Source of the DNA: an uncultured Eubacterium sp.
GTDB lineage: Bacteria; Bacillota; Clostridia; Lachnospirales; Lachnospiraceae
Assembly (NCBI GenBank): GCA_947090545.1
Contig: CAMUPC010000017.1
Location: 1-32,716, forward strand
DNA length: 32,716 nucleotides
Direction of reading: 5' to 3'
Shown here: positions 1 through 7,211 of the stretch, piece by piece
How positions within the stretch are numbered: position 1 is the stretch's first letter
Layout: every line of letters starts with the position of its first letter
The notes under the pieces: model-generated
The model's input: only the letters and a program-made list of their open reading frames with translations
What the model was told of the DNA's origin: nothing
Databases searched by the model: none
Made by a program: the position numbers and the translations under genes

Positions 1-151
1 TTACAGGAAAATGTTATGCTTTGAAAAAATACAGTTCTTTCTGGCATTTCCGTATTCCGCTGGGAACCAAAAGCTAAAAGCCAGGAGCCCGGACAAAAAC
101 GGCGTACGAAGAATCGGCAGATTCACAAGATGCAGGATGGAGGAATCAGTG

Positions 152-487
152 ATGAAGGAATTAGATTATGGAAAAATAGGCGCAAGAATCCGCCAGGTGC
201 GCAAAGCAAAGGGATGGTCGCAGGAGAAGCTTGCGAAGAAATGCGGCATCAGCATGTCGTTTCTGGGGCATATTGAGCGGGGCACGAGGATTATGAGCAT
301 AGAGACGCTCAACAGTATCTGCGAAGCGCTGGATGCCAGCGCGGATGAGCTGCTTTGGGGGATTCCCAAGGCTTCGGAAACGGTCATGCAGGAGCTGTGG
401 AACCAGCCAGAGAGCAAAGAGATTGACAGCTATGCCATGTATATCAGGATTATGAAATCCGTAGCTGAGATTATGGGCAGTGTATGA
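152..487 (+). CDS. XRE-family HTH transcriptional regulator
   Basis: This is a 111-residue protein that is almost entirely one Cro/C1-type helix-turn-helix. The segment from about residue 7 to 62 runs IGARIRQVRKAKGWSQEKLA, then a recognition-helix region (CGISMSFLGHIERG), then a dimer-type tail ending in SADELLW. The frame is open upstream to position 11, but I place the start at ATG 152. GGAGG at 139-143 lies 8 nt upstream and the HTH begins right after this Met. The stop overlaps the next gene's start (ATGA at 484-487), so it is translationally coupled to the first glycosyltransferase. Being first in a long polysaccharide operon suggests a local regulator, possibly autoregulatory. The target is unknown and I saw no convincing promoter in positions 1-151. 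Confidence 0.85.
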   Translation: MKELDYGKIGARIRQVRKAKGWSQEKLAKKCGISMSFLGHIERGTRIMSIETLNSICEALDASADELLWGIPKASETVMQELWNQPESKEIDSYAMYIRIMKSVAEIMGSV

Positions 488-1233
488 TCCGAACAATCAG
501 CGTCATTACCGTGGCCTTCAACAGCGGAATGGATATAATACCGACGGTGGAATCAGTTCTTGCCCAGGATTTAACGGGAATCGGGCTGGAGTATTGGGTC
601 ATAGACGGAGCTAGTACGGACGGCACCGTGGATCTTGCCAGAAGCTATTGCCGCCGGATGCAGGAGCGGGGCATTCAGTATCAGGTCATCAGTGAACCGG
701 ACAGCGGCATTTATGATGCGATGAATAAGGGCATCCGGCTTGCCGGAGGGGAACTGATTGGATTTTTGAACAGCGGAGACTGGTATGAGCCGGGAGCTTT
801 GCAAAAGGTGATGGAAACGTTTGCCAGAAAGCAGTGTGGCATGATGTTCGGCAGTGTCCGTATTTATAAGCAGAATGGAAGCTCGTTTGTAAAAAAGGCA
901 AGGCAGCGCAGGTTTCAGACGTCCAGGGACTGGAACCATCCTGCAATGTTTGTCAAGTCCTCTCTGTATAAAAAGTATCCGTTTCCCAATCAGGGGATTC
1001 ATGATGATTATGCATTTTACTTAAAAATGAGGACACTTCCCGTGAAGATTGTAACAACAGGCAAGGTGCTTGCCAATTTTCGTATGGGAGGAGCAAGCAA
1101 TCAAAAAGGGATCAAAAAGATGTGCCGGCGCGTGTACGACAGGTACAGGTATTGCTATCGCGCCAATGGATACAGCAGATGGTATTTCATCGAATGTATC
1201 ATTACAGAAGCGGCAAAGTGGCTGTTTGGATAG
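484..1233 (+). CDS. GT2 family glycosyltransferase (WcaA/WfgS-like)
   Basis: This predicted cytoplasmic inverting glycosyltransferase has a GT-A fold and 249 residues. The N-terminus SVITVAFNSG (about 6-15) is the nucleotide-binding strand. DGASTDGT (41-48) is the usual GT2 loop, EPDSGIYDAMNKG (71-83) is the acceptor/donor helix typical of the WcaA/WfgS type, and NSGD (96-99) stands where the metal-binding DxD is expected. HDDY near residue 174 fits the catalytic-base region. The start overlaps the stop of the XRE gene. The donor sugar cannot be told from sequence. It would add one sugar to the lipid-linked repeat unit. GC content is higher here than in the middle of the window. Confidence 0.88.
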   Translation: MIRTISVITVAFNSGMDIIPTVESVLAQDLTGIGLEYWVIDGASTDGTVDLARSYCRRMQERGIQYQVISEPDSGIYDAMNKGIRLAGGELIGFLNSGDWYEPGALQKVMETFARKQCGMMFGSVRIYKQNGSSFVKKARQRRFQTSRDWNHPAMFVKSSLYKKYPFPNQGIHDDYAFYLKMRTLPVKIVTTGKVLANFRMGGASNQKGIKKMCRRVYDRYRYCYRANGYSRWYFIECIITEAAKWLFG

Positions 1234-1334
1234 TGTAAAGGAATGTATGGCTCTGCCGTTGGGACAGCATGGCTGCCTGCTGCCAGAGGCAGATAGGGTT
1301 TGTGTGCCGGATGCTGCGGGAAGGAAGGATAAGT

Positions 1335-2936
1335 ATGCGTATTGGAATTGACCTGCTTTGGGTACGGGTAGGGATTTGCGGAGGTACGGAGTCGTATATC
1401 CGAAACCTGCTGGATGGATTTGCGGAATATGACAAGCAAAATGAATACGTGCTGTTTGCGGCAAAAGACCATGTGCGCAGCTTTGCGAAATATGCAGACA
1501 AGCCGCATATGCGCCTGCAAGCCTGCCGCGTGGAATCCAGAAACCGGATCAGGCGCATTTTTTGGGAAAACGCTTTCTTAGACGCAGCCGCGGCAAGATG
1601 CCGCATCGATGTGATGCTCATTCCGGTGTACAGCAAGCCCGCCGCGCATGTCAGCGGTATTCCCTATATCAGCGTGATACACGACTTTCAGGCGCTGCAT
1701 TATCCAGAGTACTTTTCGCCAGCAAAAAGATGTTTTTTAAACGCTTCCTGGAAACGTACTGTGCGGACGTCAGCAAGGCTGGTTACGATATCGGACGCAG
1801 TCAGAAAAGACCTTGCCCTGCATTTTCCGTCTGCGGCGGGAAATGCCGTGACGATCTATAATCCGGTCGCGACAAGCTGTTGTGGGTTATCGGCTGGTTT
1901 TATCGAGCGCAGGTATGGGATCAGGCGGTTTCAATATGTTTACTGCGTCAGTTCCATGCTCCCGCATAAAAATCTGGACACGATTCTTCGGGCAGTCAGG
2001 GACATGCCGAACATCTGCCTGGTATTAAGCGGCGTCGGCAGGGAGCGCAGCCTGGTTCACAAGCTTTACAGGTACCAGATTGCGGAGCGAGTTGTGCTGA
2101 CCGGGTATGTGCCTGACGCGGTGCGGGACTGCCTATATGAGAACTGCCGGCTGTTTTTGTTTCCAAGCGTGTTTGAAGGCTTTGGAATGCCCCCGATCGA
2201 AGCGATGCGCAGGGGAAAAAGGGTGGTTACGACAGCCTGTGCGAGCCTTAGGGAAGTGACGCAGAACCGTGCCGTCTATGTGGAGCATCCGTTTTCCGTA
2301 TCCGAATGGAAGGAAAAAATCCAGTATGCGCTGACACTGCCGGAAGAAAAGGTGCCGTTTGAACAATATGAGCCATGTGAAATTGTGCGGCAGTACAAGA
2401 AGCTGTTTACCAGCCTGGCAGTGGAAAATGGGAAACGCTGTTGGGATGTGGGGGACAGAAACGAGCAGATGCGTATTTATGAAAAAATTTATGATATCGT
2501 CTCGGAACAGGAACGCAGTGCCGGGAAAAAGCTGGGCTATGAAAAACGGGCGTTTTTATGCAACGTAGGCGCACACCCGCAGATCGTTGACGTGTCAGGC
2601 TACAAAAACCTGACCAATCCAGAGTATTGCCAGGCACTTTATATGGCGGTATATCACCGTCTCCCGGAACGGGAGGAGTATCAGAAATGGAGCGCTTTTT
2701 TCGGAATGGATTCGCCTTCTTTTCAAAAAAAGCTGCTGAAAAAGCTTGCTGCTTCCAGTGCGGCAGGCATCAACCGGATACGTTTGATTCATGATCCGTA
2801 TGTCGGCAGGTACAGAGGAATCAAATATTGGCTGTTTGGTGCTTGTTACGGGCTGACGGACAAGCCGACGCTCCGCCAGATCGGAAAAAAGCTGCCGCAG
2901 CCGCTGCAAAAGCTGGCAAGAAAGGTGCTGCTATGA
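1335..2936 (+). CDS. GT4 family glycosyltransferase with DUF4214-like C-terminal tail
   Basis: This is a 533-residue retaining-type GT-B glycosyltransferase. The N-terminus MRIGIDLLWVRVGICGGTES is the glycine-rich acceptor-domain start. VIHDFQALHYPEYF and TISDAVRKDL are typical of this family's first domain. The second domain has SSMLPHKNLDTIL, LTGYVPD and the hallmark PSVFEGFGMPPIEAMRRG, whose EGFGMPPIE segment holds the EX7E glutamates. The frame opens at 1269, but ATG 1335 has AAGGA-type spacing and starts at the conserved MRIGID. After the GT domain (ending near residue 365) an extra region of about 165 residues includes ALYMAVYHRLPEREEYQKW, which resembles DUF4214, a small helical domain found on surface-glycan proteins. 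The 101-nt gap upstream is one of the largest in the operon and contains only a small CTGCC-AGA-GGCAG hairpin (1280-1292). Confidence 0.87.
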   Translation: MRIGIDLLWVRVGICGGTESYIRNLLDGFAEYDKQNEYVLFAAKDHVRSFAKYADKPHMRLQACRVESRNRIRRIFWENAFLDAAAARCRIDVMLIPVYSKPAAHVSGIPYISVIHDFQALHYPEYFSPAKRCFLNASWKRTVRTSARLVTISDAVRKDLALHFPSAAGNAVTIYNPVATSCCGLSAGFIERRYGIRRFQYVYCVSSMLPHKNLDTILRAVRDMPNICLVLSGVGRERSLVHKLYRYQIAERVVLTGYVPDAVRDCLYENCRLFLFPSVFEGFGMPPIEAMRRGKRVVTTACASLREVTQNRAVYVEHPFSVSEWKEKIQYALTLPEEKVPFEQYEPCEIVRQYKKLFTSLAVENGKRCWDVGDRNEQMRIYEKIYDIVSEQERSAGKKLGYEKRAFLCNVGAHPQIVDVSGYKNLTNPEYCQALYMAVYHRLPEREEYQKWSAFFGMDSPSFQKKLLKKLAASSAAGINRIRLIHDPYVGRYRGIKYWLFGACYGLTDKPTLRQIGKKLPQPLQKLARKVLL

Positions 2937-4171
2937 AAGTTTATATTGATGTAAGCGTGCTGACAATGGCGGCGTTTCTCACAGGCATTCAGCGAGTCAC
3001 GCGTGAAATTACGCTCCGTCTGGTCAAAGACGCTCAGGCGGCTCAGATAGATCAGACGACTCAGATAGCTCAGATACAAGTCATATTGATTTCCTACCAT
3101 GCTGCAAAAAACAGCTATTACCAGATCGACAGCCAGGCGTTTTTTCGCTATTATGCCGGGCATGGCGGCATGAAGGAGAGGATGCTTACCAGGCGCAGGG
3201 TGCCACTGTCTGAGATTGGGGATGGAGCGGTGTTTTTTGACCTGGATGCCGTGTGGATGGGCAGGGTAAGGCGGAGCTATCTTTTGCCAATCTTAAAAAA
3301 GCAGGGCGCCGTTATTGTTGCCCACATTTATGACATTATTTCCGTCACGCATCCGCAGTACTGCCTGCAAAGAGGCGTCTGCCTGTTTATGGATTATATC
3401 GGCGCTCATTTGCAGTATGCGGATGCGGTGATCGTAAATGCGCAGGCGACGGTGGCAGAGCTTCAAAAGCTGTCCGCGCAGGCAGGGTGCGTATGCCCGC
3501 CTTGTACGGTTGTTCCGCTTGGCGCGGATTTTCAGGAAAAAACGGCGTTTTCCAAAAAACGGAAACGATCAAAAAGAAAGAGAGAGATCCCCAAAAGCGG
3601 TATGCCGTATTTGCTGATGGCAGGGACGATCGAGCCGCGCAAAAACCACAGGCTGCTGCTGCGGGCGTACGGCGAAGGGCTGCGGGACATGGGGTATGGC
3701 ATTGTATTTGCGGGATCTCTGGGATGGGATATGGAAGGCTTTGCCAGAGAGCTTGTGGAGCATCCTGATTTTGGGAAGCGGATTTTTTGGTTTTCGGATT
3801 TAAAGGATGAGGAACTTTCATATTTGTATGATCATGCGTATTTTTTAGTATTTTGCAGCTATGCGGAAGGGTTCGGGCTGCCTGTTTTAGAAGCGCTCAA
3901 GCGCGGTACGCCTGTGCTGGCGGCGGAGCTTCCTGTGACGAGGGAAGCAGCGGGAGAGGCATGTGTCTATTTTGCGCAGGATGATGCGCAGGGGATTTGC
4001 AGCAAGGTTTTTTATTATCACAGCCATAAGGAAGCATATCAGCGGCTGAGACAGCAGGTTAATCAATTTGAGCCTGGGGACTGGAACACCTGTTATCGCA
4101 GGATGCGCGGGCTGCTGTGCCAGGTGTACAGAGACAAAAAAGGACGGAAAACCAGCCGGACGGAGCAATAG
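2933..4171 (+). CDS. GT4 family glycosyltransferase
   Basis: This 412-residue GT-B glycosyltransferase is coupled to the preceding gene by an ATGA overlap (ATG 2933, upstream stop 2934-2936). The C-terminal domain carries AGTIEPRKNHRLLLRAY (the donor-binding GTIEPRKN motif of WcaC/mannosyltransferase-like GT4 enzymes) and YAEGFGLPVLEALKRGTPV, with the EX7E pair. VAHIYDIISVTHPQY marks the N-terminal domain. Residues 34-48 are an unusual Gln-rich tripeptide repeat (Q at every third position) encoded by a 9-nt tandem repeat; relatives would not normally have this. A basic patch (KKRKRSKRKREIPK) lies between the domains. Donor and acceptor are unknown. It is paralogous in style to the gene at 10991. 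Confidence 0.87.
   Translation: MKVYIDVSVLTMAAFLTGIQRVTREITLRLVKDAQAAQIDQTTQIAQIQVILISYHAAKNSYYQIDSQAFFRYYAGHGGMKERMLTRRRVPLSEIGDGAVFFDLDAVWMGRVRRSYLLPILKKQGAVIVAHIYDIISVTHPQYCLQRGVCLFMDYIGAHLQYADAVIVNAQATVAELQKLSAQAGCVCPPCTVVPLGADFQEKTAFSKKRKRSKRKREIPKSGMPYLLMAGTIEPRKNHRLLLRAYGEGLRDMGYGIVFAGSLGWDMEGFARELVEHPDFGKRIFWFSDLKDEELSYLYDHAYFLVFCSYAEGFGLPVLEALKRGTPVLAAELPVTREAAGEACVYFAQDDAQGICSKVFYYHSHKEAYQRLRQQVNQFEPGDWNTCYRRMRGLLCQVYRDKKGRKTSRTEQ
3032..3076 (+). repeat. Five tandem copies of a 9-nt in-frame repeat
   Basis: Five 9-nt units of the form N-CTCAG/ATCAG-N lie head to tail inside the GT4 gene, for example gctcagata at 3041-3049 and 3068-3076. Each unit encodes a tripeptide with Gln in the middle (AQA, AQI, DQT, TQI, AQI). 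The unit length is a multiple of three, so gain or loss of a copy would change protein length without breaking the frame. Confidence 0.75.
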
Positions 4172-4221
4172 AACTGCCGGCGGGATAACATACAACCAGC
4201 AAAACAGGAAGAATACAGGAA

Positions 4222-5055
4222 ATGGATCATAAAGTAGGAATCGTCATTCCAAGCCTGAACCAGGGAAGTTATATCGAAGAAGCACTGCGCAGCGTCATTG
4301 CGAACCAAAAGCATACAGATATCAGTCTTGTCGTGATGGACGGGGGTTCCAAAGACCAGACGCTTTCTATGATAAAAAAATATGAAGCACATATCAGCCT
4401 GTGGCGCAGCGCGCCTGACGGCGGGCAGGCGGCTGCGCTGAATCATGGAATGCGGGCGCTTGGCGGGTGCCAGTACCTGATGTGGCTGAATGCGGATGAT
4501 GTGTACGAGGACGAATACGCGGTCAAAAAGATGGTGGATTTTGCGGAAAGCAGCGGCTGTGAGGTTTGTTATGGGCTGTCGCATTGGATCGATGAGTTTG
4601 GGGCAATTATTGGGGAATATCCGGTGGAGCCTTTTGAACGCGCGGCATTGAAAGACCGGTGCTATATCAGCCAGCCAAGTGTTTTGTTCAGCCGCAGGGC
4701 GTACGAGCGGGTCGGGGCGTTTAATGAAAAGCTGCGGATGTGCCTGGATTATGAGTATTGGATTCGGCTTGCCGAACACTATGAGTTTGGGATGATCAGG
4801 GAATATATCGGGGCAACGAGGATGTATGCGCAGACAAAAACGGCTACGATGCAAAGGGTGCATGTCAAAGAAGCCGTTGGGATTTTGCGGCAGTATTATG
4901 GGGAAGTGCCGATGCATTGGGCGGTTACCAAGATGTTAGCGGAGCATCCGAACAGGCTGCTTTTCAAGGTGCCCAAAAGAGTGCTGATGGTGCTGCTCTA
5001 TCCGTGGAAGGAAAGAATCTTAAAGGACAGCGGGATGGGGAAGAAAAATGCTTAA
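4222..5055 (+). CDS. GT2 family glycosyltransferase
   Basis: This is a 277-residue GT-A inverting glycosyltransferase. GIVIPSLNQGSYIEEALRSV opens the fold. VVMDGGSKDQT has the first conserved Asp at D40, and WLNADD (N90-D93) is the DxD-like metal site. APDGGQAAALNHGM is the characteristic helix. CYISQPSVLFSR and LDYEYWIRLAE lie in the acceptor/catalytic half. The set matches the subfamily also represented at 10086 in this window, so the two are probably related by duplication and may add successive sugars. The last 8 nt overlap the start of wzm, tying it to the exporter genes. Confidence 0.88.
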   Translation: MDHKVGIVIPSLNQGSYIEEALRSVIANQKHTDISLVVMDGGSKDQTLSMIKKYEAHISLWRSAPDGGQAAALNHGMRALGGCQYLMWLNADDVYEDEYAVKKMVDFAESSGCEVCYGLSHWIDEFGAIIGEYPVEPFERAALKDRCYISQPSVLFSRRAYERVGAFNEKLRMCLDYEYWIRLAEHYEFGMIREYIGATRMYAQTKTATMQRVHVKEAVGILRQYYGEVPMHWAVTKMLAEHPNRLLFKVPKRVLMVLLYPWKERILKDSGMGKKNA

Positions 5056-5836
5056 AACATTATATGTAAATGGCTATCTGCTTCGGCAGTTAGTAAAAAA
5101 AGATATCAGGCAAAGGTATCAGGGTTCTGTGCTGGGTGTCCTTTGGTCACTGCTTGTTCCTGTCTTGATGCTGGTTATCTACACATTTATTTTCAGTGAG
5201 GTATTCCAGGCAAAATGGAGTATAGATACTGCCGATACGTATCAGTTTGCGCTGATGCTGTTTTGCGGGCTAAGCACTTTTAACCTGATCGGAGAGGTAA
5301 TGAACCGTTCTACCACGCTAATACAGTCAAATGCAAATTATGTAAAAAAGGTGATATTTCCATTGGAGATCCTTCCTGTTGTGCTGGTGCTTTCTGCGTT
5401 ATTTCACTGTGTAGTAAGCTTTGGAATTTTGATTGCAGCGAGGTTTTTGTTGTATCACAGTATTTCTTCCACACTGTATTTGCTGCTTCCAGCTATGCTT
5501 CCTCTGGTCGTGCTCGCAGTTGGAATTGGGCTGTTTATTGCTGCTATTTCGGTGTATTTAAAAGATGTGGGAAATGTGATTTCCGTTCTTGTGACGGTAC
5601 TGATGTATCTTAGTCCGGTGTTTTTTCCGCTGAATGCAGTTCCAAAAGAGTTCAGGATAATATGTGAGATGAACCCTATCACGTATATGATTGAAAATAT
5701 CAGAAACATAGTACTGTATGAGGTGTCGATCAATGCAGTGTTTTTTGCCATCTCCTGTGCGGCGGCATTTGCCGTTTTCTTTATTGGATATGCAGTATTT
5801 ATGCGTACGAAGGAGGGATTTGCAGATGTTATCTAA
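5048..5836 (+). CDS. wzm: Polysaccharide ABC transporter permease (Wzm/TagG-type)
   Basis: This 262-residue integral membrane protein of the ABC-2 family would form the channel that exports the finished lipid-linked glycan across the cytoplasmic membrane. It has a short amphipathic N-terminus with the conserved LVKKDIRQRYQGSVLGVLWS. About six hydrophobic segments follow (roughly residues 30-50, 64-84, 105-135, 143-168, 172-195 and 230-252). YLSPVFFPLNAVP and NPITYMIENIRN are typical of Wzm/RfbA/TagG permeases. It overlaps the GT2 gene before it by 8 nt and the ATPase gene after it by 11 nt. Its presence, and the absence of Wzx/Wzy-like genes in the window, argues for ABC-transporter-dependent polymer assembly. 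Confidence 0.93.
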   Translation: MLKTLYVNGYLLRQLVKKDIRQRYQGSVLGVLWSLLVPVLMLVIYTFIFSEVFQAKWSIDTADTYQFALMLFCGLSTFNLIGEVMNRSTTLIQSNANYVKKVIFPLEILPVVLVLSALFHCVVSFGILIAARFLLYHSISSTLYLLLPAMLPLVVLAVGIGLFIAAISVYLKDVGNVISVLVTVLMYLSPVFFPLNAVPKEFRIICEMNPITYMIENIRNIVLYEVSINAVFFAISCAAAFAVFFIGYAVFMRTKEGFADVI

Positions 5837-7211
5837 CAACGAAGAACCGGCAATCCTTGCAGAACATGTGACAAAAGTCTATAAATTATTTGATACACCA
5901 GGAAAAAGGTTGGCATACCATTTGTTTCATTGTCAGACGGGCAGCGATTTTACGGCATTGGACGATGTCAGTTTTACTGTGAATAAAGGAGAAGCTTTCG
6001 CAATTATAGGCAGAAATGGCAGTGGAAAAAGTACCATGCTTCAGATTCTGGCAGGTATTTTGAAAGCTACGTCAGGAGAAGTCAGGGTGAATGGAAAGGT
6101 CGCTGCATTGTTAGAGCTTGGAAGCGGATTTGACCCGGAATGTACAGGGTATGAAAATATTTATTTGAATGCAGCGATTTTGGGTGTTTCCCAAAATCAG
6201 ACAGAGCAGAAAATGGAACAGATTTTACAGTTTGCTGACATCGGAGATTTTGCAAAACAGCCAGTGAAAATGTATTCCAGCGGAATGTATGTACGCCTTG
6301 CCTTTTCGGTAGCGATACATGTAGACGCAGAGATTTTGCTGATTGATGAAGCACTGGCTGTTGGAGATGTTTTTTTTCGGCAGAAATGCTATCAGAGATT
6401 GGAGAAACTAAAAAAAGAAGGAAAAACAATTATTCTGGTCAGTCATGGAATGAATGAAGTAGAGCAGTTCTGCGACCGGGCGCTGCTGCTTGACCATTCA
6501 AAGGCAATTCTGCTTGGGGACAGCAAAGAAGCAGTAAAGCGATATTATTTGCTGGAGCAGCACAAAGAGGATATATCTATAGATGCATTTGTAAATAAAG
6601 AAAGAGACGGCACAGTGATACAGCAGATGGACGGAATAAAGTTCCAAAACGGCTGGAGCAGGAAGGAACCGGTATTTTTTGATTTATCCAAGGCAAAGGA
6701 AATTTCAAATGGAAAGGCATCCGTTCTAAGAATTGGTGCTTTTGATGCATACGGATATGCAAAAAACAGCTTTGAACAGGGGGAAATGTGTTATCTCTAT
6801 TATGAGATAGAAGTCCGCGCAGATATTTGCCTTCCCTTGACAGGAATTGTATTGACAAATCAAAAAGGGATTATTGTGCACGGCAAAGATAATCTGCAAA
6901 TGGATACCGAACTCCCGGATGATGTAAAAGCCGGAACAAGGCTTTTTTGTTTGCAGACGGTAAAGCTGGATCTTCAGGTCGGAGAGTATACGATTGAGGC
7001 AGGATGTGCAACGATTCAAAGGGATTTGTATGAACAGAGGATGTATAAGCAGCAGGAAGAAGTCAATGCAGGGATGGAGCGGCTGGTGAGCCTGATTGAT
7101 GCGGGACGAATTGCCGTTTTAGAGAAAAAAACAGGGGCGCCTATGAAAAATATGTTTCATGGAATTTGTGGCCTGGAGGGAACGATTTTCATCAAAGAGG
7201 AGTTGAAATGA
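5826..7211 (+). CDS. wzt: Polysaccharide ABC transporter ATPase with C-terminal glycan-binding domain (Wzt)
   Basis: This 461-residue protein powers glycan export with Wzm. Walker A is GRNGSGKST (62-70), the ABC signature is YSSGM (150-154), Walker B is ILLIDE (170-175) and an H-loop is visible in LVSHGM. The ATPase ends near residue 250. The remaining 200 residues, including VLRIGAFDAYG, an Ig-like stretch and IVHGKDNLQ, match the Wzt C-terminal domain that recognises the capped end of the polymer in E. coli O8/O9a. I chose ATG 5826 over the longer frame because GGAGGG lies just upstream and the N-terminus then fits the family. The C-terminal domain and the coupled methyltransferase gene next door imply that export is gated by a terminal modification. 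A T8 run lies at 6370-6377. Confidence 0.93.
   Translation: MLSNNEEPAILAEHVTKVYKLFDTPGKRLAYHLFHCQTGSDFTALDDVSFTVNKGEAFAIIGRNGSGKSTMLQILAGILKATSGEVRVNGKVAALLELGSGFDPECTGYENIYLNAAILGVSQNQTEQKMEQILQFADIGDFAKQPVKMYSSGMYVRLAFSVAIHVDAEILLIDEALAVGDVFFRQKCYQRLEKLKKEGKTIILVSHGMNEVEQFCDRALLLDHSKAILLGDSKEAVKRYYLLEQHKEDISIDAFVNKERDGTVIQQMDGIKFQNGWSRKEPVFFDLSKAKEISNGKASVLRIGAFDAYGYAKNSFEQGEMCYLYYEIEVRADICLPLTGIVLTNQKGIIVHGKDNLQMDTELPDDVKAGTRLFCLQTVKLDLQVGEYTIEAGCATIQRDLYEQRMYKQQEEVNAGMERLVSLIDAGRIAVLEKKTGAPMKNMFHGICGLEGTIFIKEELK

Noticed and set aside
1-151. Operon promoter upstream of the XRE gene, for example TTGAAA at 21-26
   Set aside because: No -10 hexamer at proper spacing was found; the operon may start before the window.
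161-496. Minus-strand open frames opposite the XRE gene
   Set aside because: The + strand frame has a clear HTH and ribosome binding site; the opposite frames show no recognisable motifs and are shadows.
1280-1292. CTGCC-AGA-GGCAG hairpin between the first two glycosyltransferase genes as a terminator
   Set aside because: The stem is only 5 bp and no T-run follows.
6370-6377. T8 run in wzt as a phase-variation tract
   Set aside because: It is shorter than typical switching tracts and T/A runs are common at this base composition; loss of the exporter would also be costly. Not enough to claim a switch.
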